Shown: positions 43,996 to 56,299, numbered from the stretch's first letter. The stretch is DNA of 64,000 nt from Sipunculus nudus (GCA_026874595.1 CM049321.1:25965479-26029478), one strand, 5' to 3'. Notes: generated by a model from the letters alone, not told the origin. Numbers and translations: made by a program.

Positions 43996-45457
43996 CAGGT
44001 ATGGGGTAATAGTAATATGTATTAGTAATAGTAATAGAAAAATACAGGTTTTCAAAGTAAAAGTTATAGTTATATGTAATAGATAAGAAAGGTTTACCTG
44101 TAAAAGTTATAGTAATTATAATAGAATCCTAAGTAATAGAAAAATAGCTATTACTTTAACTTTTACAACCCTTGACTAGAACCGGTAGGGTTGGCGCGTT
44201 TGTTTGAATATATTGATACACAGGAAAAGGCTGTTGTTGTAGTGTGATTAGTTCATGCTAGTTGCTGTCATGGTCCAGTGGGCACAGGGCATCAGGCACT
44301 GGCTTGAGACGATAACCAATTAGATAAACCCTGGGGTCGTTTGTAGATTGATCAAATAGGCTTGGTCAGTAAACATTGCAGTAATGCAAGGTCAGTTTAC
44401 ACATTATGTGGGGCAATCAGCTCAGGCTAGACAGTACTGCTACAGTGCTGCTGATGTTTGGGTACTTCAGAAGTAGACAGTCTGATTGTCATAACCTTTG
44501 ATGAGATAATTAGTGGTGCCACAGACAGCGAATAAGGTCCTGTTTGTACTAACCATGGGGTTTTGTATTCTAAGTACTATGGCTTGAACAGTTCTTGTTG
44601 ACTGTGTTTTAAAATCTGTTTATCATGTGTAATAAACATCTACTCAAGATACATTAAAATAGACTTATCCAACGAGATGTAATAAATTTGTGGTATACAG
44701 GAAATCCACGCGACTTCTGTGTTTTGATGTACATGAATAGGTTAAATTTGAAAGCTACAAGCAAGGACTATTTGCACATTGTTTGTCCTATAATGGAAAG
44801 ATATAGATATAGATATATATTACTTTGACTATGCTAAATTGAACAGGAAGTTATCGTATTTAATGACACTAAATTGCAACAAACACTCATTTAATATTTT
44901 TGTGTTTCAGGATTATTCAAACCTTACTCTTTTTTTTAACTTTACTTAACATGAAGTTGTTAATTTAATTTTCTGTTGGACATTGTGTGAAATGTATAAT
45001 TAAATAAATGTAAAAGAAAGTGTCTTAAACTATTCTGACTATGAACCTACCGAAACTGGGTTTATGATGTACTGATCATGAACCAGCTCGACATAATCTT
45101 GAACTTTAATCTTAGCCAAATTGTGAGCATTAATTTCTTTAGAGAAATCTCATTTATACTAAAATATTTAAATCTATTTGATTTCCATTTTTAATTAGAG
45201 ACAAAAATTACAAGAATTACAATTAAAATAAGAATAATTTTAAAGTTTCACCAACAGTGAATGGGGTGGGATAATGTATAGGGCAAGGTCAGCATATGTA
45301 AATATCACCAATTAAAAATAAAGTAATAATAACAGTAATAGTGAAAGAAGCCAAGTAACAGTAATAGTAATAGTAATAGATGAAAAATGTTGTAATAGTA
45401 ATAGATCGATTAAGAAGTAACAGTAATAGCAATGGAACCACTGTAATAGGACCCAAC

Positions 45458-45529
<72 letters not shown>

Positions 45530-46718
45530 TACCTTGACAGTTGCAGGAATGGATCTGGAAACAGTTCAGCAAAACGCCACAAAAACTCTGCTGAGACGCC
45601 TTGATATGTCATCGAAGACTGGCCACGGATGTGTTTGTAGTCTATATGCCGAAGTCCTACCACAGGTCGCACCCAGACAACCGATAAGGTCTCCTGCTCC
45701 CAGAGGTACTTTTGTAAACATGTTAAATATTTGTTAAATATATGTAAACTATGTTAAACAACTGACCCTGACCCCAGTGAACTTACTATAAACATAGACC
45801 CCCAAAAGCGGGATGTTCAGCAAAGGACGCTATTAAGCTACAACATATAAAGAATCCAAACGCTCATACAGTACGCATGTAGTAATAAAATACCCGGGGC
45901 ATAATACTTAGTTTAGTTCATTCTACATGATATAGAAATGCTCTGATCAGTCATTGAGATCTCTGCCATCAGTTTTTGCGGTAGTAGACCTAATAAGTTT
46001 TGAGTATTTGGCGCGTCCAGTTCTTAAAAAGTGCCCCATCCTTCTTAGTCTAGTGTTATATGAATGGTCATCCCAGTGATCTCGTGAAAGAAAACCTCAT
46101 TTGGTCAGGAATTCATAAATTATATGGTCGTTCGTGATGTGAAAAAAATGGACACCTTTGGTTTAACTCTCCGTACAGTCTAATCGATAAGACAAATGTC
46201 GCCAAATTTTCTTGAAATTTATAGCCAAACCTTTCCCCAAAAAAATCACGCATTGCACAAATTATTCAACACAAACATTCTGAAAATTAGCAATAGTTGC
46301 ATGAAGGACGTTAGATCAATAATACAAAGCCACAATACAAAAAAAAACACAAAATATCGTTCACGCACAAAACCCATTCAAACGAAACCGAGCTTGCCAA
46401 ACACCCACGGACCCTGAAAGACAGGCAACAAAGTTTACTATCACCTGGTCTATAATCCACCAATTAAACACATTCATGACCTCTTTCCATCAGTGCAACT
46501 TGTGCTTGGCAGAGAACCTTTCGATCATAAGCTCAAAAAAAGAACCTATTTAAAAAAAACGTTCGGGAATTGTTTCCATGTACCTGCCACCATGGTCCAA
46601 GGGCACCCAACCGTGCTAAAAAGAAATTATAAAAACCAATATCGCAACTTGTTGAACCTCAGTCACCTGATGAGCCAATGAGGCCAAAACCGACGGTAGT
46701 GATTCATCACATTCCTTA

Positions 46719-46765
<47 letters not shown>

Positions 46766-48748
46766 TATATGACATCTTTATAAATGAAATTTTTAAATTA
46801 TTAATAGATGTTATCCTTGATTCAATAACTAGAAATCGGCATTCTTAGGAATCAACTGAAATACGGAACATAATTAAAGGCTATATAAGCAAAAAGCTTT
46901 CATGTTTTCCTTCTCATGATGTTCTTTTAATAGAACATACATATATTGGAATTGCTTTTACAAATTAACTAAATTGCATAATTAAATATGCAATAAATCA
47001 GGCAGAAACCTAATTTTATATAAAATTATATTATGTTTGATAATATTTAAATTTTTTACATAAACACAATCTCTCCATTTCCAGGGAAATCTATCAGTAT
47101 AATTGTTGAAAACATAATTATTTTTTGCTAATTTACTCAAATATGCAAAATATCTCATCAAATATGCACGATATAAATATCCAAAGCAGAAATCAATTCT
47201 ACCATTAGCTCGAACCTAGAATCAACTGAAAAAAGTTTGGGAGCAACGATATTTCTGGGTTTTGCCCTGTCTGTGTTGAATAAACATAAACGAAATGAAG
47301 AATATTTGTTTCTCAATTCCACAGCGTGCCCAAGCGGATTCAGTTACTATTTCGACAGTGGAAAACGGGCATATGAGCTATCGTATCAGCCGTCTTGTTA
47401 CAGGCTGGATATCCGTACGCCACTCAACTGGCAGGCTGCTGTGGCATATTGTAACAGGTTTAATGCCCCCTTGATCAGCATAGAATCGGAAAAGGAACAA
47501 ATGCATATCAAAGCAGTTATCAAACAGATGACAGCATTTGGTGAAGGTAAGGCAGCAATGAATGGTGGTTCCCGAACTGCGCAGACTCGGACTCAAAAGA
47601 GTACGTCTCTGCTGTTGAGGGCTTGTAAGTGGTGGTTACAATGTAGTCCGTTCAAGAGTGTTGGATAAGAATTGTTTCAATGCAAATTATATAATCATGA
47701 CTGTTTTTGCGGTAGGGACTACGGAATAAGTAATATTTTGTGAGCATGCGCATTTGGAATATAAACAGAAGGTGTTTCCTTGAAATATAACAGATTTTGA
47801 TTACAAGTTTGATAGTTGAGAAAAGTAGTAACGGCGGTCAAACAGTGCCCAAACTAAAGCGATTCGTGTCGAGTAGAAGCGACCTCTTACGAAAGAGGTG
47901 GTGGTTCCATGTGACCGTGTGAAATTGTTATTATTATTTTTTTTATAATTTATGGTAATGATGCATTAACTTTTTATTGCCAACTGGCTTCAGTACATGA
48001 ATGGCAACGAAAAATCTCCTGCAACTTTTATGCTCTCATTATGATTTGCTCAGAAATCGCGCTTTTTCGCCAAGGAATCGTAACTTAAATTAATTAAGGA
48101 ATAATAGAAATATAGAATATGAAATATAGAATATATAAAATATAATTTATAATTGAAAAATAAATATAGAATATAAATATAGAACATATAAAGACAACAT
48201 TCACTCTAAATATAACCAAAATAAAGATTCATTGGTTAAATACAATTTACAAACCTGTGGATCTATTTTGCGGTGTAATATTCTTGACGGGACATTGTAA
48301 ATATAAATTAAGTGACATATTGCAAGTAGATGCGATGATGAAAAAACTATTGTAACCATAAGGATTCAATAATCCAATTAACTATACATACTAATGGTGT
48401 GCTCTTATTTTTGTGAAAACGAGACATTATCTTTGAAATTTAGCTTAATTATTCATCCTTGTAGCATGATATGTTCTGTCATTCCATTAACTTTATAGAC
48501 TGAAAGAGTACCATTTTCATATTATTGTAGTCAAGTTTTGGACTTCCGGTTCCGATGCTAAAGATGAAGGATCGTGGACATGGACTGGGACAGGGGATTA
48601 TGTGACCTTCACCTCATGGGCGCCCGGGGAACCTGACAATCGCGGAAGTAACCAGAACTGTTTGGCTTTATGGAGCCAGGCAGATTACGCCTGGGACGAT
48701 GCTTACTGTTTTACCAGTTGGTTCGCTGTCTGCGAAATTGATGCTTAG
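42522..48748 (+). CDS. Secreted C-type lectin, complete gene
   Basis: Four exons (49, 165, 222 and 218 nt) give 654 nt, 217 residues plus stop. Order: signal peptide (MAGLQLLICVGLEFLAG), a 55-residue stalk-like region with CVC and one sequon, then one C-type lectin domain split over two exons. The domain shows CPSGF at its start, six cysteines in typical spacing, EPD in the long-loop position where EPN or QPD is usual, a WDD in place of WND, and a final CEI. EPD is a known molluscan variant of the sugar-specificity motif; binding preference cannot be read from it safely. Exons 1-3 end in phase 1. Probably a haemolymph pattern-recognition protein. Confidence 0.9.
43190..43640. repeat. Dispersed repeat copy 1
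   Basis: Shares order of phrases with 49140-49610: CAACCCCACATGGG, GGCTGGTAAAT, GTTATAGATTTC / CACTTGCATTCAC and CTTACCA. A short third piece lies near 11410-11465 (CAACCCCACATGGGATG). Unnamed family, no coding capacity. Confidence 0.5.
43690..43805 (+). mobile_element. Solo end of the 3071-3603 foldback family
   Basis: Begins CCACCTGACGAAGAAG and ends GACTCACACGGCTATACC next to a long (TA)n tract (43810-43880), matching the right half of the 3071-3603 element. Confidence 0.6.
43810..43880. repeat. (TA)n microsatellite
   Basis: Long TA tract at the end of the solo element; another at 43959-43989. Confidence 0.95.
44005..44150. repeat. AATAGT-type minisatellite
   Basis: Irregular runs of (T)AATAGTAATAG. 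A second block lies at 45320-45450. Both are inside the first lectin intron. Confidence 0.7.
45461..45530. repeat. (TA)n microsatellite at splice acceptor
   Basis: TA tract ending 10 bp before the acceptor of lectin exon 2, so that exon lacks a normal polypyrimidine tract. Confidence 0.9.
45541..45705 (+). CDS. Lectin exon 2, stalk
   Basis: 165 nt, phase 1-1, donor G|GTACTT. Two in-frame acceptors 6 nt apart (TTGACAG and TTGCAG) would add or omit two residues. 55 residues with one NAT sequon, a CVC pair and a proline-rich end. Confidence 0.75.
45765..45990 (+). mobile_element. Penelope-like end sequence, second copy
   Basis: Closely parallels 6407-6640: CCCTGACCCCAG, TTACTATAAACA, AGCGGGAT, AGTTCATTCTACAT, GCCATCAGTTTTTGC. 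The hammerhead core is lost in this copy. Confidence 0.7.
46140..46440 (+). pseudogene. Penelope-like RT fragment, second element
   Basis: The frame at 46196-46417 reads PNFLEIYSQTFPQKN, HALHKLFNTNILKISNSC and KDVRSIIQSHN, the conserved block after the Penelope-like RT. A frame shift precedes it. It belongs to a different subfamily from the copy at 5087-6590. Confidence 0.7.
46661..46704 (+). ncRNA. Hammerhead-ribozyme-like motif
   Basis: CTGATGA at 46667-46673; stem I GTCAC (46662-46666) pairs with GTGAT (46699-46703); stem II GCC/GGC around a 5-nt loop; stem III ACCG/CGGT around a single A; cleavage-site A at 46698. The usual GAAA reads CAAA with one extra A, so it is likely inactive. It sits between the Penelope-like RT fragment and a (TA)n tract. 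Confidence 0.6.
46720..46762. repeat. (TA)n microsatellite
   Basis: TA tract directly after the hammerhead-like motif. Confidence 0.95.
47325..47546 (+). CDS. Lectin exon 3, N-terminal half of CTLD
   Basis: 222 nt, acceptor TTCCACAG, donor G|GTAAGG, phase 1-1. Reads ACPSGFSYYFDSGK, then SCYRLD, then WQAAVAYCNRFNAPLISIE, the first half of a C-type lectin domain including the WIGL-preceding helices. Confidence 0.93.
48531..48748 (+). CDS. Lectin exon 4, C-terminal half of CTLD
   Basis: 218 nt, acceptor ATTGTAG, stop TAG at 48746. Reads VKFWTSGSDAKDEGSW, then FTSWAPGEPDNRGSNQNC, then YAWDDAYC and FAVCEIDA. Carries EPD, WDD and the last three domain cysteines. Confidence 0.94.
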
Positions 48749-49139
48749 TAGAAGGTCTACTAAAGTCTGTTTCATCACCTCATGTTCACCTATTTTTGCT
48801 ATGAAAATTTGTATAGATTAACTTTATGAGAAAAACTTGCAATATAGGGAAGAAGATAATTGGACTTAATTATCATCTTTTGAAACAAATATCTACCATT
48901 CTCAGTAGTTAAGAATCATGGGTCATTGAAGGTCATTGGTCTAATGCAAAAAAAATCCATAATTGACACCTGCTGATTGGATGATGTCATGTTAACAAAG
49001 ATTGCTACTCATGCAGGGATATATCTGATATGTCAGATCATTAGAAAGATTGAAAAAGGTAGTGAAAGAAACTGGAGAATTATTTTGAAATCCTATATTG
49101 AAAATTAGGTTGACTTTTCCACAGGCAGTTCTCTGGAAA

Positions 49140-49610
49140 ATTAACCCTTTAGCCCATCATTAATAAAAAGTAGCTTTTCAACTGGCCTGCGTGGGATGTA
49201 AACAGAATGTATTGATGGAGAGAACTTCCACATTCTTAAATCACTTATTGGCTGGTAAATGGAGCTATGGCTTTACTGACACCTGGGATTGTTTCCTGCT
49301 GCAGGGGTCTTTTGAACCTGAGTACTGTTTATCTTGATAAGCTGGGCCCTGTATATTGAAACTTGACCAGTGCAAGCATAGGTGGCCGGATGGCTAATTC
49401 CTAGTGGAAATAAGCTCTGCCTCATTCTGAGTCGGACACTTACAGCTTTGACTTTTAGCATAAAAATCACTTTTATACATGATAAATGGTTAAGAACAGT
49501 TCAAGATTGAGAGAACAGAATCAGATTATCATGTGAATTCATGTTATCCAATACCACTTGCATTCACATTTCTGTCAGCGAAAATGGGCAAAACTACTCC
49601 TACCAAGGAG
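49140..49610. repeat. Dispersed repeat copy 2
   Basis: Counterpart of 43190-43640 (see that entry). Confidence 0.5.
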
Positions 49611-49901
49611 TTTTTATAACATACATATCAACTCCTTGCTCATATTGAACATTTATTACTTTTATTTCAAAAAGGTATATCAGTCAGTTACAACAGCTTC
49701 AGAGGGACCGTTCTCGTAAACTATCAAAATTTTGCTCATATATTTAAAAACATGTTATCTAAACTTTTAATCACTTTTAAAGCAGTTGGAGGTCATTTTA
49801 AAGAATCATTTGTTTGTATGTAAACAATATAATTAAATTTAGACGAAGAAAAATGATTAATATTTTAAGATGATGAAATTTTTAAATACACACTTCTAGA
49901 T

Positions 49902-49969
<68 letters not shown>

Positions 49970-50410
49970 TTTATTTAGTAAAAATGAAAATCTTGCTTTA
50001 GTTTTAAAATCTTCAGACTATGAATGGAAGATCTAATAAAGGATATTCTAAGGATTCCATATTTGTATAAATCATTTAGGGTTAAAACATTATTTAAATA
50101 TATATATACTAAAGCTAGACTAATGATACTAAGGACTTAGCATATGTTTCGATAACTTCATATGATTCTACACAATTAATAAACTCTGTAACATTTATTT
50201 TGTTGTTATTATTTGCACACATGTGTGTGATACATCCAGGATAATTTTTTTTCTCTTTTAAGTGTCACCGTGGCACTCTTGATTAAATTATTGCCAAATG
50301 GATGCATCAAAGCATCTGCTTGCAGATTTAACGATATATTGTAAATAAATCCAGAATGTGTGAATAACTTTATAGAAACTATTGATACGTTTAAATAACA
50401 ATTTATAACT

Positions 50411-50537
<127 letters not shown>

Positions 50538-51190
50538 TTAATGGGGTATTATTGTACAGTGATCCTCTTTGACACAAGCACAAACGTTTAAGAAAATCAC
50601 GAATGGGCGTTTAGGTAAATCTATCAATATTTAGCAAGACAGGCCTGGAATGGAAGCACATCATTTCAAAGTATGAAAGTAAAGGGCGGTGACACTAATG
50701 GGAATAAGTGGTACATCAAACACAAACAAACATTGTTCTAAGCGGACTTTACAAGCTTTAATCTTAAAAAAGAAGTGTTCAATCGATTCACTCTAAAATG
50801 CTACTGTCAGGAATTAAGGTCTTAAATTGCAACTTTAATATATGCCATTAGCTTATAGTTGATAAAGCATGAAAGTTAGTATAGAAAGGACAATGATGAT
50901 ATGAATTTATCTGCGGAATGAGGGTATGGGCTCATCGGCTACAGCATTAAAGATGTAGAAAATGATTAAGATTAATTTTAGACTAAGTTAAAATACATGA
51001 CTGCAGAATAAAGTCTGAATTGTGCTTTAATGTATTTACTTGTATGGTCAACCTTCAGTTAAAACACGAGTCTAAAAACCAGACGTACGAAAGAAAAAAC
51101 AGTGATGGACTTTTAAAAAATTGTTACCTAATTTACTTATAGAAATAAACAGTTTTCGATAATAGTGGCGTCCTCAGTTCGGGTTGAAAA

Positions 51191-51577
51191 CGATGAATTC
51201 CATGTACAAAGTATTTATATTCATCGGAATGGCCTTTGGTATGGTTATTTTTCCTTGTTTCACACTGTAGTAGGCTCCTCATGCCTCGGTTACACATTGC
51301 AGAGGTCTTAGCATCCATTTCCTGTAACCGCTTTTTTTTTACATTAATATTATTTGCGTCTGACCAACAGGATGGGCACAAAGCAATGAATTGTAATCAG
51401 CCCACTAAAAGCGTGGTACTGTACTTTTTAAAGCGTGGTAATGCATGGGTATGATAAACACCGGGACACCCGCTCTCGTTGGTCTGATTCTTGGCCCTGT
51501 GCCAGAACCGATGTGATCAGACCAACGAGAGCGGGTGTCGCTTGTTTAACATTTGGAGCCTGATGCAAAATGCGATA
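51191..51577. repeat. 391-bp tandem duplication, copy 1
   Basis: Sequence from GATGAATTCCATG to ATGCGATA is repeated at 51582-51968, apparently without a difference. Each copy contains a perfect 24-bp inverted repeat (51465-51488 with 51516-51539) and a signal-peptide-like start exon. Confidence 0.92.
51193..51238 (+). CDS. Possible signal-peptide first exon, copy 1
   Basis: ATG, 15 codons and 1 nt then G|GTATGG: MNSMYKVFIFIGMAFG. It has the same shape as the first exons of the NACHT and lectin genes (phase-1 end). Short, so could be chance. It could start a gene using the exon at 55360-55503. Confidence 0.3.
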
Positions 51578-51581
51578 AATG

Positions 51582-51968
51582 CGATGAATTCCATGTACAA
51601 AGTATTTATATTCATCGGAATGGCCTTTGGTATGGTTATTTTTCCTTGTTTCACACTGTAGTAGGCTCCTCATGCCTCGGTTACACATTGCAGAGGTCTT
51701 AGCATCCATTTCCTGTAACCGCTTTTTTTTTACATTAATATTATTTGCGTCTGACCAACAGGATGGGCACAAAGCAATGAATTGTAATCAGCCCACTAAA
51801 AGCGTGGTACTGTACTTTTTAAAGCGTGGTAATGCATGGGTATGATAAACACCGGGACACCCGCTCTCGTTGGTCTGATTCTTGGCCCTGTGCCAGAACC
51901 GATGTGATCAGACCAACGAGAGCGGGTGTCGCTTGTTTAACATTTGGAGCCTGATGCAAAATGCGATA
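51582..51968. repeat. 391-bp tandem duplication, copy 2
   Basis: Second copy, with the inverted repeat at 51856-51879 and 51907-51930. Identity suggests a very recent event or an assembly artefact. Confidence 0.92.
51584..51629 (+). CDS. Possible signal-peptide first exon, copy 2
   Basis: Exact duplicate of 51193-51238, with a different upstream flank. Confidence 0.28.
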
Positions 51969-52758
51969 CCACGATCTCATTGGTCGGATTGCTTTTGAAA
52001 GCAGCGGGTTACACGAAATGAGATCTGGAACGACCGCAGTATGCGGAGCGTCAACTATAGTACCGAAATAAAAGACCACACACATTTATCAACAGGAAAA
52101 GGTACTCCTCGTTACAGAAGGATCTAAGATTTCTTTCAAGGGGAGGAAGGTTGGTGGGCACATGTTCATGATAAGGCATGATAAATGATAAAACATGATT
52201 TAAAAGAGGAAATTGTTTTTATAAGCCAAATATATAACAGGGTATCAAGTGATTTAGTTAAAATTTTATAGTTTGAGTAAGATGGTTGTAGTTTGCTCGG
52301 TTTGGTGCGTTTTAGAAAAAAAATATGAATATTTTCAAGGTTTGTAAGCGGGCATGGGGTTTTAACTCTAGCCCATTATGACCAGGTCCTGCTCGTTACC
52401 GGAAAGCCTCATGTCTTCTTGGAAAAACACTTCCGGATTAGGAAAGGCGCAGGATCTGGCGTCTCGAACCGTTTACTTCTCCATATCTGAATGCTAGATC
52501 ATGACGTCCACTGGCATGCGCGGCACACTGTTTCTAACTGGCTTTTCAGCAACCCCTACCCCCTTTCCTTCTAAGATCCTGTATCCCCCATGAATTTCTA
52601 TGTATCTGGGAGATGTGTGACTATGTTTCGGATCTTGAAAACAATATAAGTTCTGGCAATACTTATACCGGCCCGAAGACGGAAAATAAACCAAGAGTTC
52701 TCGGGGTTCACAAAATGGATGAATATCAACACGATTTCAGATCCTATCTACATCTTTC

Positions 52759-52762
<4 letters not shown>

Positions 52763-52816
<54 letters not shown>
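52763..52816. repeat. (TA)n microsatellite
   Basis: TA tract followed by GATAGAGA repeats to about 52858. Confidence 0.95.
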
Positions 52817-52826
<10 letters not shown>

Positions 52827-53989
52827 GAGATATAGAGAGATAGAGAGATAGATAGAAAGTATCCCGTGGGAAGAAGATAAATATAGATAGATGATACAGT
52901 ATGACTTGCATCTGAAATCATTAAGTCTACACTGGATTAGGGTTATGGTCAATCATTTGCATGCTAAATACTTAATTTTCATGATATGAAATACATAACT
53001 GATATATAAATTGTCGAAAGAGCTGAGAGGAAGTTGAATAATTTTCTGGAAAAATGTTTTTTTCCACTCCACGAAAGAGGAGACAAAAGATGGTCCACTA
53101 TATGCCCCCCCCCTCCCCAGCCTTTAATGATGCTTCATGGCTGACACCTTTTGTTGTAAGCTTTTCACTTGAGACATAACAAAACCGACATGTTGTTTTC
53201 CCTTTTCGGTATACCCGAGATAACATAATCCTAACCCGTAACCGTAGCCCTAAAAGTTTAAATTTTTTTGAGAATATAAAATACAAAGAGTGTTTTAGTT
53301 CATTTCACATGTTAAGTATACAAGGGTTTATACCACCCTTACTCTAACCTTTAAATCAGTAATCCTAAACAAACTCAATAAAGTTTTCCTTGAACACTTA
53401 AAAATGGGCAAGCTGAACCAACGCAATGAAATCTTGAACCAACGCAATGAAAGCTGCTGTAAAATTTACCACAAAGCATTCGGTGTACACGCACATACAA
53501 CAAAAATGCATAAAGCAATTTAAGATGCATTAAAGCTGTGACATGCAACAGGCCACAGACATTTTTTAGATATTTTTATTTATACTGAATATGCACATAT
53601 AAATCATATAATACAAGCATCAATGGGATTGAGTGCAAAGCTTACCTAGACTCTCTCCCTAATGTTACCAATAACAATATACGATGGCAGTATTCACAGT
53701 GTTCGGGTGTGATTGAGTTAAGGTGAAGAAGGGGGGTATATGTGTTGGGTAAGTGAGGGTGAGTTGTAAATTTTCTCAGTTAGAATGGAAGAAATTGGAC
53801 ATTTATTCTTTTTTTAATTAATTGGTTTGAAGACAAATATTTAAAATTGTTTTTGTTTCATCTATGTTTTAGGTCCTAGTATATTAGGACTATGAATTAC
53901 GAATATCACTTTTATGGGAAAATAAGGTGGAGAATATCATATTTTGAACCTTTTTGTGAAGATACTGATTAAAAAATTTCTTCATTTCT

Positions 53990-54880
53990 AATATGGCTTG
54001 CACATGGATTTCCATAAAGAAGTTTTTCTACAGGTATATTTGGGGGAGGTTTACTTCTAGAGTTGACATGAAGGTGACTTTGCAGTAGGTAATGTTCTGC
54101 GTTTTCTGTTTCGAATCCACATTGGCCTTTGAGTCGTTTGATAAGTGTCTTTTCTATAAATCATGGTTTAGATTACTGCACTGTGTTATAAGCCGTGTGT
54201 GAATTATCTGGGCTCTTCTTGATCCTGAATTAAAATATTTAGGTGGTTTGTTTTTAGCAATTTCTCTGGATATTATTTTTTAGCAATTAACTGGTCTGGC
54301 AGTGTTTAAGTCTATCATCTAATTTGTTCTTTAGTCGTATAGATTTTGGTAGGAATGAGTTGTAGTATAGCTCTGTTCCAGAGAAAATGTTTTGTACATT
54401 GAGAGGAGCACTTGATCCTGTATTAAAGGTGTAGTTTCTTGGTGGAGGTAACAGAAGGTACAAGTACTTTGGAGTTTCTTGTTTTACATTTTGTGTAGCT
54501 TGATAACCACTGAGTTTTCCCTACGTTTTTTAATAGGGGCCAGCCTGTTTCTATGTATAGTTTGGCATGGCTAGTTCCTCTGACACAGCCTGTCACAATC
54601 CTGGCAGCTTGTAGCTGCACTGCCTCCAATGTAACACTTTGCTCTTGTGTGCAGTTTCACCACACAACATCGCCGTATTCCAATATTGGCCTTATATAAG
54701 GGAAATATGTTTTCAACAGTTTTCTTATCAAGCATATATTTCAGTTTGCTCAGTATATATATTTAGAGTTTGCTTTGGCTGTAATATTTTCTATATGATC
54801 ATTCAATATACAGTCCTTTCTGAATGTTAATCCTAAATGTTTGAGACTGTTGAATTAATCTATTTAATGCCATTTAAATA
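53990..54880 (-). pseudogene. LINE (non-LTR) reverse transcriptase C-terminal remnant
   Basis: On the - strand, in order from 54880 down: HLGLTFRKDCILNDHIENI, PYIRPILEYGDVVW, LEAVQLQAARIVTGCVRGT, ETGWPLL, then FNSGSRRAQIIHTRL, SNLNHDL and a cysteine-poor GFETENAEHYLL-like end. These are the conserved tail blocks of Jockey-type LINEs. Multiple stops and frame shifts; dead. Confidence 0.8.
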
Positions 54881-55359
54881 TAGGTCTGGGCAAGAAGTTT
54901 TTGAAGATTTAGATTAAAATATTCTTGTCAAAATGAGGGCTTTAGCTAGAATAGCATACCAGAGCGTGAGCACGCGATAATTTCGCGTGAGAACACGATA
55001 CTATTACTAGGGAACGAGATAATTATTGCCTGGGAACGAGATAAGAAATAATTTTTTTGTGTCCAATACGAGCCATCTTATAAAAATGGTATACATTCAA
55101 TGGTCCATATCATGGAAAGTGTCCATTCCATTGCTCAGAGCCCTAAGGAGTGCCCTCTTCTATATTCGACGGCTCGTGTCTTTGAATATCCACATTATAT
55201 TGTTTTACCGGCATTTTCTTCAATAACAACCCAATATTATGTAATCATTATACGTCGCGGAGGTGAAATGTCTCAATTATTTTGTTTGTCACGAATAATT
55301 TACAGATGTAATAAAGATATTTTCAAAATTGTCGTTTTTGTTTTGACATCATCTTGCAG

Positions 55360-55503
55360 GTAACATCTTAATAGTAAATGGTTTATTTCAAACATCGACA
55401 GTATTCCTGTGGTCATCTGCCTTTTTAGTAGTTGTATGTTTTCTCGGCGTTACTAATTTGCTAGAACGCCCATCCAAAGATAACAGGCCGGGAGACTTCC
55501 AAT
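55360..55503 (+). CDS. Orphan transmembrane exon
   Basis: 144 nt, acceptor CATCTTGCAG, donor T|GTAAGT, phase 1-1. 48 codons with the hydrophobic stretch TVFLWSSAFLVVVCFLGV followed by a basic LLERPSKDNRP cytosolic-type border. No partner exons are certain. It probably belongs to a type I membrane protein gene whose first exon lies upstream and whose later exons lie downstream. Confidence 0.5.
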
Positions 55504-55752
55504 GTAAGTATGATATTATGTATAATTACAATTTAAACAAAGTATATATCATAATAAAAGATGTAAAAAAGACCAATCAAGTTATTTTTGCGATATAAAG
55601 AAGATTGCAGATGTACATATTAAGTTTTGTCTTGAGTTTTCGATGTGATCTTCAACTGTACGGATTCATTTTCGTATCATAAAATGGTACAGGGGCGTAG
55701 TAAGGATTTACCGAAGGGGAGTGTGTCTTCAGGAACACCTGCATGGCAAATA

Positions 55753-55761
<9 letters not shown>

Positions 55762-55805
<44 letters not shown>
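55762..55805. repeat. (TA)n microsatellite
   Basis: TA tract at the end of the 55806-55940 element. Another TA tract lies at 55954-56000. Confidence 0.95.
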
Positions 55806-55808
<3 letters not shown>

Positions 55809-55940
55809 GCGTGTAGCCGTGTTAGTCTCTAAGTGTATAGGTAACAGGATGAAGACGTCTTAGTGTTGACCAACTGTTTATTTCATGCACGAGCTTTCGA
55901 AGCTTATAGCACCTTCATCAGGTGTCAAGTGGAAAGGTAC
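55806..55940 (-). mobile_element. Solo end of the foldback family, minus strand
   Basis: ATGCGTGTAGCCGTGTTAG at the TA edge and ACGAGCTTTCGAAG plus CTTCATCAGGTG inside match the 3071-3603 family in reverse. TA tracts flank both sides. Confidence 0.6.
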
Positions 55941-55949
55941 AGGAATCGG

Positions 55950-56007
<58 letters not shown>

Positions 56008-56299
56008 CATCATATACACATGGATGTATGGTGGTTTATCTGGGATGGCAAGGGTTACATTTATTGGTTCTGGTGTGTTATTCTTCTGATTAATAACCTC
56101 TGCAGTGCCATATATAGGAAGGTCTGTCTCTTGATGAAATTCGGAATACAATACCTTTCTATCTTTCATACGAAGCACCACTGCATGTTCAAACCGCTTG
56201 GTTGTACAAAAGTGGTCATATTATGTACACGGGTATAGATGAGAGAGAAAAAGGTATGGGTGCATTATACGTGTTGGAAATTCCGGGGGCAAAAACTGT

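Noticed and set aside
47237-47668. 143-codon open frame over the first lectin exon
   Set aside because: It runs from intron through the exon and past the donor; the exon limits 47325-47546 join in phase with exons on both sides.
51133-51845. Frames of 72-114 codons on both strands in the 391-bp duplication
   Set aside because: They overlap each other on both strands, match no family I know and are copied only because the DNA is duplicated.
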